Positions 38,697 through 47,044 of a stretch of DNA of 48,291 nt are shown here, piece by piece; the first letter of the stretch is position 1, and every line of letters starts with the position of its first letter. A program made the position numbers and the translations under genes. Source of the DNA: Streptococcus pseudopneumoniae (lineage in GTDB: Bacteria; Bacillota; Bacilli; Lactobacillales; Streptococcaceae); assembly GCF_001070715.1 (NCBI RefSeq), contig NZ_JVRR01000004.1:1-48291 (forward strand). Direction: 5' to 3'. The notes beneath the pieces were generated by a model. It saw only the letters and a program-made list of their open reading frames with translations, did not search any database and was not told the DNA's origin.

Positions 38697-38976
38697 AAGT
38701 GCCTTTGTTTTGAAAATCTGAATTTTTAACTAGCTATTATACATGTCTTGTTTTATAATTTAGAAGATTTAAAACCTTTTGATTTGATTGCTGTTCGCTT
38801 AGCTGAATTACAACAGTATCTAAGTTTAAAGTAAGCGACAATCATTTTAAGCAATTTTGAGCAAGTCAAGGATATTTTTTATGAAGACGGAGTAAATAGT
38901 GAGCTAGTGTAGATTTACACACATCTATTTGTCTTTTTAAACGGATTTATATAATTAAAAATTTGGAGGATATTTT
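38697..38976 (+). other. Spacer with a possible gene remnant
   Basis: No complete gene is seen. The frame 38763-38834 translates as EDLKPFDLIAVRLAELQQYL and ends at TAA, which looks like the C-terminus of a lost protein. A second frame after it reads ILSNFEQVKDIFYEDGVN. TTGGAGGATATTTT before 38977 is the ribosome site of the next gene. Confidence 0.4.
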
Positions 38977-39906
38977 ATGATACAAGTAAATGAATTTATT
39001 AATAAAGTAGATATTACAGATAGTGATAATGTTACTTGTGAATTTGAAGTACGTAAAAAGGCAATGGATTTTTATAAGAGGTATCCTTTTTATGAGGAAG
39101 ATGATTGGGAGATTATTCAGTTTCAAAACTCAGTTAATGAATATAATAAATTAAAGAATAATAAAGAGATTGAAGAATACAAAGAAAAATCAAAATCAGG
39201 ATATAAGGGAGCTCATTTGCTTGTCAATAAATCGAAAGGTATTGCACTTACGGCTGACATCCTTACTTCAATTAAGCTACCTTGTGAAAGAATTGCAAGT
39301 GTCGAAACTAGCTTAAAAGGTGGTAAAGAGATAAAAGACGGGATATTAAAAGGTAATTTAGAGATACCACATGATTTGAAACCTTATTTTAAAGCTTTTG
39401 CTATTGTTTACTATTGGTGTGGAAATATGATGCCAGTGGTGGAAAGTTTCCCCCCTGGAAGTGATGGAGCAGATAACTGGCTTTGGAAAATGAAGACGAT
39501 AATTGAATGTCATACACCTGGTACTCATCAAAACTGGAGGAATTGGATTAAAGAAAACTGGGGTGAAGATCTAAACAAATTCATCACTGATTTCTATTTT
39601 GAAGATTGTTTTGACAAGAATAGTTTAATCATAAAAAATATTATTTCATATCCTAATGGGGGTAACATTTATTCATTAAAAAAAAGTAATTTAGATATTC
39701 TTCAAGAAAATGAACATAAATTAGCTAAAGAATTTTTAATCAATCATGTAAAAGTGATTATTCAAAGAAGCTACCGAATCGAGAATGAATTTCATGGGGA
39801 TTGGAAGAAAAAGGAAGAGGACGAGGTAAAAGGAATTTTTAAAGAAATATTCGCGCAAGCTGGATTTAATGGCAAACAGATTAATAAAATGGTTTCTTTA
39901 TTTTAG
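38977..39906 (+). CDS. Unrecognised 309-residue protein
   Basis: I do not recognise this family. It is a soluble protein without signal or membrane segment. It has a strong ribosome site (TTGGAGG). The most distinctive part is central: AIVYYWCGNMMPVVESFPPG followed by DNWLWKMKTIIECHTPGTHQ, rich in Trp, Cys and His. The C-terminus is charged and helical with FHGDWKKKEEDEVKG. The gene is visibly AT-rich compared with the core genes. It stands alone between a SAP-domain gene and a lipid-kinase gene, suggesting horizontal gain. Confidence 0.75.
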   Translation: MIQVNEFINKVDITDSDNVTCEFEVRKKAMDFYKRYPFYEEDDWEIIQFQNSVNEYNKLKNNKEIEEYKEKSKSGYKGAHLLVNKSKGIALTADILTSIKLPCERIASVETSLKGGKEIKDGILKGNLEIPHDLKPYFKAFAIVYYWCGNMMPVVESFPPGSDGADNWLWKMKTIIECHTPGTHQNWRNWIKENWGEDLNKFITDFYFEDCFDKNSLIIKNIISYPNGGNIYSLKKSNLDILQENEHKLAKEFLINHVKVIIQRSYRIENEFHGDWKKKEEDEVKGIFKEIFAQAGFNGKQINKMVSLF

Positions 39907-40137
39907 ATAGTTAATTGACAATATTTAGAAGCTAGTCATCTGATATAATCTGCTAATCTTTACTTAAACTATATTTTATATGCTTAAAATTCTTATTAAA
40001 TAATTTTTCTATGTTTTATAAATCAATCTCCAGTACTTCATATTTCTCTTTTCCGTATTTTCATTGTATAATGTTAGTAAATTTACTTGCATACGATGAA
40101 ATGTAACCATTTCTAATGAAGATTAAGGAGAAAATAA

Positions 40138-41019
40138 ATGAAAAAAGCAATGTTAATTATCAACCCTACCTCTGGTGGGGAGAAGGCTTTGGATTATAAA
40201 GAAAAGCTGGAGAATAAAGCAAAAGAATATTTTGAGCACGTAGAAACCAAAATTACCGAAAAAGCTTTGGATGCAACACATTTTGCTGAAGAGGCTTCAC
40301 ATGAGCAGTACGATGCAGTGGTTGTGTTTGGTGGAGATGGGACCGTCAACGAAGTCATTTCGGGTATTGCTGAGAGAGACTACATTCCTAAGTTGGGTAT
40401 TATCCCAGGCGGTACGGGTAACCTCATTACAAAACTGTTGGAAATCAATCAAGACATCGATGGCGCAATTGATGAACTCGATTTTAACTTAACCAATAAG
40501 ATTGATATCGGAAAAGCGAATGACAATTATTTTGGTTATATCTTTAGTATCGGTTCTCTGCCAGAAGCGATTCACAATGTTGAAATTGAAGATAAGACAA
40601 AATTTGGTATTCTTGCCTATGCTGTAAATACCATGAAGTCTGTCATGACGGATCAGGTCTTTAACATTAAGGTTGAGACAGAAAATGGAAATTATGTTGG
40701 TGAAGCGAGCCATGTTTTGGTTCTCTTGACAAATTACTTCGCTGACAAAAAAATTTTTGAAGAAAACAAGGACGGCTATGCCAACATTTTGATTCTGAAA
40801 GATGCCTCTATATTCTCCAAATTATCCGTCATTCCTGATTTACTAAAAGGGGATGTTGTCGCAAATGATAATATCGAGTATATCAAAGCGCGTAATATTA
40901 AGATCTCTTCAGATAGTGAATTGGAGTCAGATGTTGACGGCGATAAATCGGATAACCTACCTGTAGAGATTAAGGTATTGGGCCAACATATTGAAGTCTT
41001 TTCAAAACCGAAAGCGTAG
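40138..41019 (+). CDS. Diacylglycerol/lipid kinase (DagK/YegS family)
   Basis: A 293-residue kinase of the diacylglycerol/sphingosine kinase-like family. INPTSGGEKA is the N-terminal nucleotide loop, VVFGGDGTVNEVISG is the GGDGT catalytic signature, and GIIPGGTGNLITKLL follows. It probably phosphorylates diacylglycerol or a related lipid at the membrane. AAGGAGAAAATAA is the ribosome site, and an extended -10-like TTGTATAAT lies near 40064. A GAAACAAGTTT/AAACTGGTTTC hairpin (one mismatch, 41028-41062) follows the stop but lacks a T-run. Confidence 0.9.
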   Translation: MKKAMLIINPTSGGEKALDYKEKLENKAKEYFEHVETKITEKALDATHFAEEASHEQYDAVVVFGGDGTVNEVISGIAERDYIPKLGIIPGGTGNLITKLLEINQDIDGAIDELDFNLTNKIDIGKANDNYFGYIFSIGSLPEAIHNVEIEDKTKFGILAYAVNTMKSVMTDQVFNIKVETENGNYVGEASHVLVLLTNYFADKKIFEENKDGYANILILKDASIFSKLSVIPDLLKGDVVANDNIEYIKARNIKISSDSELESDVDGDKSDNLPVEIKVLGQHIEVFSKPKA

Positions 41020-41174
41020 AAGGTAGAAACAAGTTTGTCATTCACTGCTAAAACTGGTTTCATGTCAAAGAAAGTAGTTCGTCGTAAGATTTGCTATATT
41101 TTGTAAAATTAACATGTTATTTAAAATAATTAGATAATGATTTATATAAAAATCAGGAGAAGTTATAAGAAAAA

Positions 41175-41801
41175 ATGAAAGACAAAGAAAGTTATAATAA
41201 ATTTATTCCAAAGTTATACGATGAAGAACTTTTAAAGAATCATTTTAAAGAAACTATGTGTTTTTCCAGGAAGGAATTAAACAATAGGAGTATAATAAAT
41301 CAAAAGCTCATTAAATTCCCCATAGTTGGTCATGAAGTTTGGGCATTATTTGGTAAAGAAAAAACGGGCGAATGGCGGTGTTTACAAGTTGGACAAAGTA
41401 AAAATAAAGTAAAGGCTGAAATTGAATCATTAATTGAATTTATGTCTTATGATTATAATCAATTAGTTGATGGTATTAAAGATGGTGTAAAAAATAGAAA
41501 TAGTACTTTTTATAGTAATATTTATCAATCTTCTAAAAAAAGCAAGAATGAATTTTTATACAGTCATATAGCAAGCCAATACGATGAATTTCAACTTTGT
41601 CTACTAGATATTGATAAATATCTTGGCTTTAAAAACTTAAAATTTGAAAATAAACATATTAGTAATATAATGAAAATTGCAAAACCATTGTATGCAGAGG
41701 CTAAACTTGCATTTGAAACAAAAGCTATATATTGGACTATGTATAATTCTGGAGTTGATGGACAAGCAATCATGATTTTTTTAGAAGATAACAAAGATTA
41801 A
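41175..41801 (+). CDS. Unrecognised 208-residue protein, possible GIY-YIG-like
   Basis: I do not recognise the family with certainty. A soluble AT-rich gene. The segment HEVWALFGKEKTGEW followed by CLQVGQSKNKVKAEI resembles the layout of a GIY-YIG nuclease core: a VYALF-like strand, then a YIGQSKN-like strand with a trailing helix. AFETKAIYWTMYNS near the end could supply the late acidic residue. The conserved Arg and Tyr of that family are not clear. The ribosome site AGGAG is 15 bases from the ATG, longer than usual, but an in-frame stop just upstream rules out an earlier start. Confidence 0.6.
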   Translation: MKDKESYNKFIPKLYDEELLKNHFKETMCFSRKELNNRSIINQKLIKFPIVGHEVWALFGKEKTGEWRCLQVGQSKNKVKAEIESLIEFMSYDYNQLVDGIKDGVKNRNSTFYSNIYQSSKKSKNEFLYSHIASQYDEFQLCLLDIDKYLGFKNLKFENKHISNIMKIAKPLYAEAKLAFETKAIYWTMYNSGVDGQAIMIFLEDNKD

Positions 41802-41923
41802 TTAAATGTCTTCTTTTCTATCTTGAGTCTATATGAAATTGGAATTCAAAATTACTAATTAAATTTGAATAGATTGTACCATACTTGAAAACTTTATATC
41901 CTTCTAATCAATAGTAGTAATTC

Positions 41924-41945
41924 AAAGCCTTTTTAAGGCTTTTTG
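41924..41945 (+). terminator. Terminator before the neopullulanase gene
   Basis: AAAGCCTT pairs with AAGGCTTT around TTT, with further T residues after it. Confidence 0.8.
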
Positions 41946-41984
41946 TATACTTAAAAAGATAGTTCTTTTAAGAACGGACATTCC

Positions 41985-42041
41985 TTGCAAATAGTTTACA
42001 AAAATAGTATACTGGGTTTATTGGTTTTGAAAACGTTTGCG
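41985..42041 (+). promoter_or_regulatory. Promoter and cre site of the neopullulanase gene
   Basis: TTGCAA at 41985-41990 and TATACT at 42008-42013 are spaced by 17 bp. TGAAAACGTTTGCG at 42028-42041 matches the CcpA cre consensus except for its last base. It begins about eight bases after the predicted start, so CcpA would repress the gene by roadblock when glucose is present. Confidence 0.82.
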
Positions 42042-42075
42042 TAAAATTGGAATTAAAACTCTAGGAGACAAATTA

Positions 42076-43821
42076 ATGGAATTAAGTGCTATTTACCACA
42101 GGCCTGAGTCGGAGTTTGCCTATCTTTACAAGGATAAGAAACTTCATATTCGGATTCGAACTAAGAAAGGGGATATTGAGAGTATCAACCTGCATTATGG
42201 GGACCCTTTTATCTTTATGGAGGAGTTTTATCAAGATACAAAGAAAATGGCCAAGATAACTTCTGATGACATCTTTGATTATTGGCAGGTTGAAGTGTCC
42301 GTTGACTTTGCACGTATCCAGTATCTCTTTGAACTCAAGGATACAGAGAGCCAGAGCATTTTGTATGGCGATAAAGGCTGCGTGGAAAATTCTCTAGAAA
42401 ATCTTCATGCTATTGGAAATGGATTTAAGTTACCTTATATACATGAGATTGATGCCTGCAAGGTTCCTGATTGGGTTTCAAATACGGTATGGTATCAGAT
42501 ATTTCCTGAGAGATTTGCCAATGGAAATGCTCAATTAAACCCTGAAGGGACTTTAGACTGGGAGTCATCTATCACACCTCAGAGTGATGATTTCTTTGGT
42601 GGTGATTTACAAGGGATTATTGATCATCTGGATTACTTGCAAGACTTGGGTATTACTGGACTTTATCTTTGTCCTATCTTTGAATCTACGAGCAATCATA
42701 AGTACAATACGACAGATTACTTTGAAATTGACCGTCATTTTGGAGACAAGGAAACCTTTCGGGAACTTATCGAGCAAGCTCATCGACGTGGCATGAAAAT
42801 CATGTTGGATGCGGTATTTAACCATATTGGTTCGCAATCTCCTCAATGGCAAGATGTTGTCAAAAATGGTGAACAGTCTGCTTATAAGGATTGGTTCCAT
42901 ATTCAACAATTCCCAGTGACAACTGAAAAGCTAGTTAATAAAAGAGACTTACCCTATCATGCTTTTGGTTTTGAGGACTATATGCCTAAGCTAAATACAT
43001 CCAATCCAGAGGTCAAGGGCTATCTTTTAAAGGTTGCGACTTATTGGATTGAAGAGTTTGATATCGATGCTTGGCGTTTGGATGTGGCTAATGAGATTGA
43101 CCATCAGTTTTGGAGGGATTTTCGTAAGGCAGTTTTAGCTAAAAAGTCTGATCTTTATATCCTTGGAGAAGTCTGGCATAGGTCTCAGCCTTGGCTAAAT
43201 GGAGATGAGTTCCACGCGGTCATGAATTATCCTTTATCTGATAACATCAAGGACTATTTCTTACGAGGACTTAAGAAGACAGACCAATTCATCGATGAGA
43301 TCAATGGCCAATCTATGTATTACAAACAGCAGATTTCAGAGGTCATGTTTAATCTCTTGGATTCTCATGATACAGAGAGAATTTTGTGGACGGCAAATGA
43401 AGACCTTCAACTGGTCAAATCAGCCCTAGCCTTTCTCTTTTTACAAAAAGGAACACCCTGCATCTATTACGGAACAGAGTTATCCTTGACTGGCGGTCCA
43501 GACCCAGATTGTCGACGTTGTATGCCTTGGGAACGCGTATCAAGTGACAATGATATGCTGAATTTCATGAAGAAGCTGATTAATATTAGAAAATATGCGT
43601 CAGAAATCATTCCGCATGGCAAGTATAGCCTAAAAGAAATCCAACAAGATGTAGTAGCTTTGGAATGGAAATACGAAGGACAGGTTCTCAAAGCAATATT
43701 CAACCAATCAACAAAAGATTATATTGTCGAGAAAGAAGCAGTAGCACTAGCAAGCAATTGCCTAGAATTGGAAAATCAGCTTGTGATCTCTCCAAAAGGT
43801 TTTGTGATTTTCAAAAACTAG
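42076..43821 (+). CDS. Neopullulanase / cyclomaltodextrinase-type alpha-glycosidase (GH13)
   Basis: A 581-residue cytoplasmic GH13 enzyme with an N-terminal carbohydrate-binding domain typical of the GH13_20 group. The four conserved regions are present: DAVFNH (D245), AWRLDVANE with nucleophile D336, LGEVWH with acid E365, and LLDSHDTER with D432. It should hydrolyse maltodextrins, cyclodextrins or pullulan fragments. I chose the ATG at 42076 with TAGGAGACAAATT upstream; a frame from 42037 would start inside the cre site. Carbon control is implied by the cre element. Confidence 0.92.
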   Translation: MELSAIYHRPESEFAYLYKDKKLHIRIRTKKGDIESINLHYGDPFIFMEEFYQDTKKMAKITSDDIFDYWQVEVSVDFARIQYLFELKDTESQSILYGDKGCVENSLENLHAIGNGFKLPYIHEIDACKVPDWVSNTVWYQIFPERFANGNAQLNPEGTLDWESSITPQSDDFFGGDLQGIIDHLDYLQDLGITGLYLCPIFESTSNHKYNTTDYFEIDRHFGDKETFRELIEQAHRRGMKIMLDAVFNHIGSQSPQWQDVVKNGEQSAYKDWFHIQQFPVTTEKLVNKRDLPYHAFGFEDYMPKLNTSNPEVKGYLLKVATYWIEEFDIDAWRLDVANEIDHQFWRDFRKAVLAKKSDLYILGEVWHRSQPWLNGDEFHAVMNYPLSDNIKDYFLRGLKKTDQFIDEINGQSMYYKQQISEVMFNLLDSHDTERILWTANEDLQLVKSALAFLFLQKGTPCIYYGTELSLTGGPDPDCRRCMPWERVSSDNDMLNFMKKLINIRKYASEIIPHGKYSLKEIQQDVVALEWKYEGQVLKAIFNQSTKDYIVEKEAVALASNCLELENQLVISPKGFVIFKN

Positions 43822-43899
43822 TTGATGAAGATGTTGGTCCGTTTCACACCTTATATAGTGTAATAAGGCTAGTTACTACACCTGTAAAAGGAGAAAAAG

Positions 43900-44772
43900 A
43901 TGAAGACATCAAGAAAATTAGCCACATTAGGAATCTGTTCCGTCTTGTTTTTAGGCTTGGTTGCTTGTCAACAACAACATGCTACTTCTGAAGGGACGAG
44001 TCAAAGGCAAAGTAGTTCAACGAAAGTTCCATGGAAAGCTTCATACACCAACTTAAACAATCAGGTAAGTACAGAAGAGGTCAAATCTCTCTTATCAACC
44101 CATTTGGATCCAAAAAGTGTTGATGCATTTTTTAATCTCGTTAATGACTATAATACTATTGTCGGATCAACTGGCTTATCAGGAGATTTCACTTCCTTTA
44201 CTCACACCGAATACGATGTTGAGAAAATCAGTCATCTCTGGAATCAAAAGAAGGGCGATTTTGTTGGGACCAACTGCCGTATCAATAGTTATTGTCTTTT
44301 GAAAAATTCAGTCACCATTCCCAAGCTTGAAAAGAATGACCAATTGCTTTTCCTAGATAATGATGCGATTGATAAGGGAAAGGTCTTTGATTCTCAAGAT
44401 AAGGAAGAGTTTGATATTCTATTTTCGAGAGTTCCAACTGAGGCAACTACAGATGTCAAGGTTCACGCTGAAAAGATGGAAACATTCTTCTCCCACTTTC
44501 AATTTAACGATAAAGCTCGAATGCTATCTGTAGTCTTGCACGACAATCTGGATGGTGAGTATCTTTTTGTTGGACACGTTGGCGTCTTAGTACCGGCTAA
44601 TGACGGTTTCTTATTTGTAGAGAAATTGACTTTCGAAGAGCCCTACCAAGCGATTAAATTTGCCAGCAAGGAAGATTGTTACAAGTATTTAGACACCAAG
44701 TATGCGGATTATACAGGTGACGAACTAGCTAAGCCTTTTATCATGGATAATGATCAGTGGGTTAAACTTTAA
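43900..44772 (+). CDS. DUF4300-family lipoprotein
   Basis: A 290-residue lipoprotein. The signal peptide ends in LGLVAC followed by QQQ, a good lipobox. A short Ser/Thr/Gln-rich linker leads into the DUF4300 domain, starting SYTNLNNQVSTEEVKSLL, with VGTNCRINSY as a likely conserved core. The function is unknown. AAAGGAGAAAAAG gives a strong ribosome site. It lies 78 bases after the neopullulanase with no terminator seen between, so the two may share a transcript. Confidence 0.85.
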   Translation: MKTSRKLATLGICSVLFLGLVACQQQHATSEGTSQRQSSSTKVPWKASYTNLNNQVSTEEVKSLLSTHLDPKSVDAFFNLVNDYNTIVGSTGLSGDFTSFTHTEYDVEKISHLWNQKKGDFVGTNCRINSYCLLKNSVTIPKLEKNDQLLFLDNDAIDKGKVFDSQDKEEFDILFSRVPTEATTDVKVHAEKMETFFSHFQFNDKARMLSVVLHDNLDGEYLFVGHVGVLVPANDGFLFVEKLTFEEPYQAIKFASKEDCYKYLDTKYADYTGDELAKPFIMDNDQWVKL

Positions 44773-44784
44773 TGGTGGTATGAT

Positions 44785-44961
44785 ATGACAGTAATCTTAG
44801 GATTTTTATTTCTATTTTTGATGACTTGGTGGGTTATTTCAATCGTTAATAGCCAGAAACCACGAAAAAATGAAACATTTATTGGCTATATCCAAAGATA
44901 CGATATTGATGGGAATGGCTATCAATCAGAAGTATGGGAAGTGACTGAGGAGGAAGATTAA
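44785..44961 (+). CDS. Small membrane protein, 58 residues
   Basis: A short gene that starts 12 bases after the DUF4300 stop. It encodes one N-terminal membrane segment (VILGFLFLFLMTWWVISIV). A cytosolic or external tail follows with FIGYIQRYDIDGNGYQSEVW and an acidic end, VTEEED. DIDGNG recalls an EF-hand loop but is too short to claim calcium binding. GGTGGTATGAT is a modest ribosome site. Coding is inferred from the membrane-plus-tail design and the tight spacing. Confidence 0.65.
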   Translation: MTVILGFLFLFLMTWWVISIVNSQKPRKNETFIGYIQRYDIDGNGYQSEVWEVTEEED

Positions 44962-45035
44962 GAAGTAAAAAACAGCGTCTTCTTTTTAGTATTGCACCTA
45001 TTTCCAGACAGTCCATTTGTAGTTTTATCCAGATT

Positions 45036-45045
45036 GCTATATAAT
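45036..45045 (+). promoter_or_regulatory. Extended -10 promoter for the 45077 gene
   Basis: TTGCTATATAAT-type sequence with TATAAT at 45040-45045 lies about 30 bases before the next start. AGGAGGACC is the ribosome site. Confidence 0.55.
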
Positions 45046-45076
45046 TTAACTTAGAGAAAATAGGAGGACCAATCAG

Positions 45077-45388
45077 ATGGAATTAAAAGATTTTACAGAA
45101 AAAGAACAGGAAATGATTAAGAAGGGGCTGACTACGTCTAAGATTAGTGACAAGGAAACTGCTGAGAAGATTCTTGCGCTTGTCCCACAAGACTTGATTA
45201 AGCGAATTCCGTTTTTTGTCAGAAAACATGCTACGACACGTACGATTAAACGCATTTCAATCGAACACCCTGAGCTTTACGCTACAGCTCAAACAAGTGG
45301 TGAAATCCCAGAAAAAGAACGAGAAGAACTACGTCAGATTATCACGACGATCTTTGAACAAAAGATGAATAAGCATAGTATTAAGTAG
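45077..45388 (+). CDS. Conserved hypothetical protein, 103 residues
   Basis: A small soluble protein with alternating charge, starting MELKDFTEKEQEMIKKG. It is mostly helical with no cysteine and no membrane segment. IPFFVRKHATTRTIKRISIE in the middle is basic, and the C-terminus is again acidic-basic helical. I do not recognise a function. It has a strong ribosome site (TAGGAGGACC) and ends three bases before the next start, so the pair is an operon. Confidence 0.78.
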   Translation: MELKDFTEKEQEMIKKGLTTSKISDKETAEKILALVPQDLIKRIPFFVRKHATTRTIKRISIEHPELYATAQTSGEIPEKEREELRQIITTIFEQKMNKHSIK

Positions 45389-45391
45389 AGA

Positions 45392-46108
45392 ATGAAAAAA
45401 TATTTTATTGGCGGTTTGGGAAGCAATGTCTATCATAGCAAGGATTTTTTTCAAGAATTAAATTCGCAGGTCTATTTTCTAAATCCATATGAAAAGCATC
45501 TTCGAAATAAAACAGAGTTGAAATCATGGTTTAAAAATGAGATTGTAAAGAAAGAATCTATCTGTCTGATAGGTCATTCTTTTGGAGGAGATTTAGCTCG
45601 TTATCTCGCATCGGAATTTTTTGAAGTGAAAAAACTAATTCTTTTGGATGGTGGCTATCTAGATTTAGATAAGATTTTACCTTTAGATACAGAGTTAGAG
45701 GAAACTGAAAACTATATTGAATCTCAAGTTGTTTCGGACTTAAATCTTCTTATTTCTAAAGAAAAATCCGAAGCAAAGCATTGGTCAGAAAATATGGAGA
45801 AAGCTGTAAGACAGTCCTATCACTGGAATGCGGAGTATAATAGATATGAGTTAGCTATAAAATATGAAAATATAGAAGCGATACTCCGCCTACGGAGGAA
45901 AATACAAGCTTTTAAGAGAGAAGTGGGAGATACCTTGTTTATCAGTCCTCGCTATCCTAATGAAGCTCCATGGAGAGAGGAAGCCCTAAAAGAATTGCCA
46001 GATTATTTTGATATTATTTTTCTAGAAAACGTTAGCCATGAGCTTTATACTCAAGCACCTAAAGAAATGGCTAGTCTAATTAATGAGTGGCTCGCTCATT
46101 CTCTCTGA
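45392..46108 (+). CDS. Alpha/beta hydrolase, second copy type
   Basis: A 238-residue hydrolase-fold protein with the nucleophile elbow LIGHSFGGDLARYL (S63). A candidate acid lies in the strand LILLDGGYLDLDK, and a late histidine in LENVSHELYTQAP fits the triad. It is unlike the hydrolase at 37019 beyond the fold. The substrate is unknown. It follows the 103-residue gene directly and ends before a bidirectional terminator. Confidence 0.8.
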   Translation: MKKYFIGGLGSNVYHSKDFFQELNSQVYFLNPYEKHLRNKTELKSWFKNEIVKKESICLIGHSFGGDLARYLASEFFEVKKLILLDGGYLDLDKILPLDTELEETENYIESQVVSDLNLLISKEKSEAKHWSENMEKAVRQSYHWNAEYNRYELAIKYENIEAILRLRRKIQAFKREVGDTLFISPRYPNEAPWREEALKELPDYFDIIFLENVSHELYTQAPKEMASLINEWLAHSL

Positions 46109-46163
46109 GATAGTGATTGAATAGTGATAATCAATATAGGATAAAAGTCTACCTAGACTCAAC

Positions 46164-46217
46164 AAAAAACGAACAGGCTCTTTTTCTGTTATTCAGAAGA
46201 GAACTTGTTCGTTTTTA
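46164..46217. terminator. Bidirectional terminator, hydrolase / TIGR03943 gene
   Basis: AAAAAACGAACA pairs with TTGTTCGTTTTT, with an inner AAGAG/CTCTT extension. Runs of A and T flank both sides between convergent genes. Confidence 0.85.
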
Positions 46218-46228
46218 TCTTGATTTTC

Positions 46229-47044
46229 TTAAAAAGCTCGATAAACATAGGGATTTTCTGGTTTATCGACCTTGGTAAAGCTTTCGATTTCCAAGGTTGG
46301 GAGGTTTTGTTTGAGTTCTTTATGGTAGTGATTGACCAGTTTTCCTTTGGCTGTTATCCAGGTGTTATTCTCATATTGACGGGTATTTCCCTTGGTCAGC
46401 AATCCATAGACACCTGAATCCGCGATACAGTGGATAATGCCGAAGCGGAACAGAAATTGACTATTGGCATGACTGGGGTCATTATAGACAAAGCCTGTGA
46501 ATTGGACCGTCTTGCCCTCAAACTCATCTGGATAGTCGTAGATAGCCTCCATGACTTCCATATAGTTTTCGTTGGTAATCTGAATGTTATCCTGGGACAA
46601 GTATTTATCCGCCGCCGTTCGCATTTCCTTTTCATAAGCCGATTTTGAAAAATAAGAACTGGTATCTGGTTTCAAATATTGGCTGGTTGTCCCTTCACTT
46701 GTCTGAATGGCCAGATTCGTTCCTTCTGATAAGGGGAAATGATAGCCTTTAGCTGAAACAGTCTGAGAATCTAAGCTAACAGTTGGGAAAGTTAAGCCGA
46801 TGACAAGTGGAATAGCCAGAAGAGAAATACTTGTCATCTTGGCCAATCGGCTGTTCAGATGACTGTGGATTTTGACTTGCTTCATCCAGATATACAATTG
46901 AACAATTGCCAAAATAAAGGAAAGCACCATGGAAATATAGGCCAGATAGGAATAGTGCATGTTGATGTACTGGTTTAATTTTCCGGACAGATGTAGATAA
47001 ATAGTCAATTCAAAATAGCCAGCTAAAACTAAAAATCGAATCAT
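46229..47044 (-). CDS. TIGR03943-family membrane protein
   Basis: A 271-residue protein with two N-terminal membrane helices and a third near residue 80 (ISLLAIPLVIGLTFPTVSL). An extracellular domain follows, with the family-typical VQFTGFVYNDPSHANSQFLF and FGIIHCIADSGVYGLL. It belongs to the YcgQ-like group that nearly always accompanies a DUF318/YraQ permease. Its start overlaps the upstream permease stop by four bases (ATGA). The exact role, possibly in metal or stress handling, is not known. Confidence 0.88.
   Translation of the reverse strand: MIRFLVLAGYFELTIYLHLSGKLNQYINMHYSYLAYISMVLSFILAIVQLYIWMKQVKIHSHLNSRLAKMTSISLLAIPLVIGLTFPTVSLDSQTVSAKGYHFPLSEGTNLAIQTSEGTTSQYLKPDTSSYFSKSAYEKEMRTAADKYLSQDNIQITNENYMEVMEAIYDYPDEFEGKTVQFTGFVYNDPSHANSQFLFRFGIIHCIADSGVYGLLTKGNTRQYENNTWITAKGKLVNHYHKELKQNLPTLEIESFTKVDKPENPYVYRAF

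Noticed and set aside
44810..44960. EF-hand calcium site in the 58-residue protein
   Set aside because: Only DIDGNG is present, without the remaining loop positions or a partner hand.
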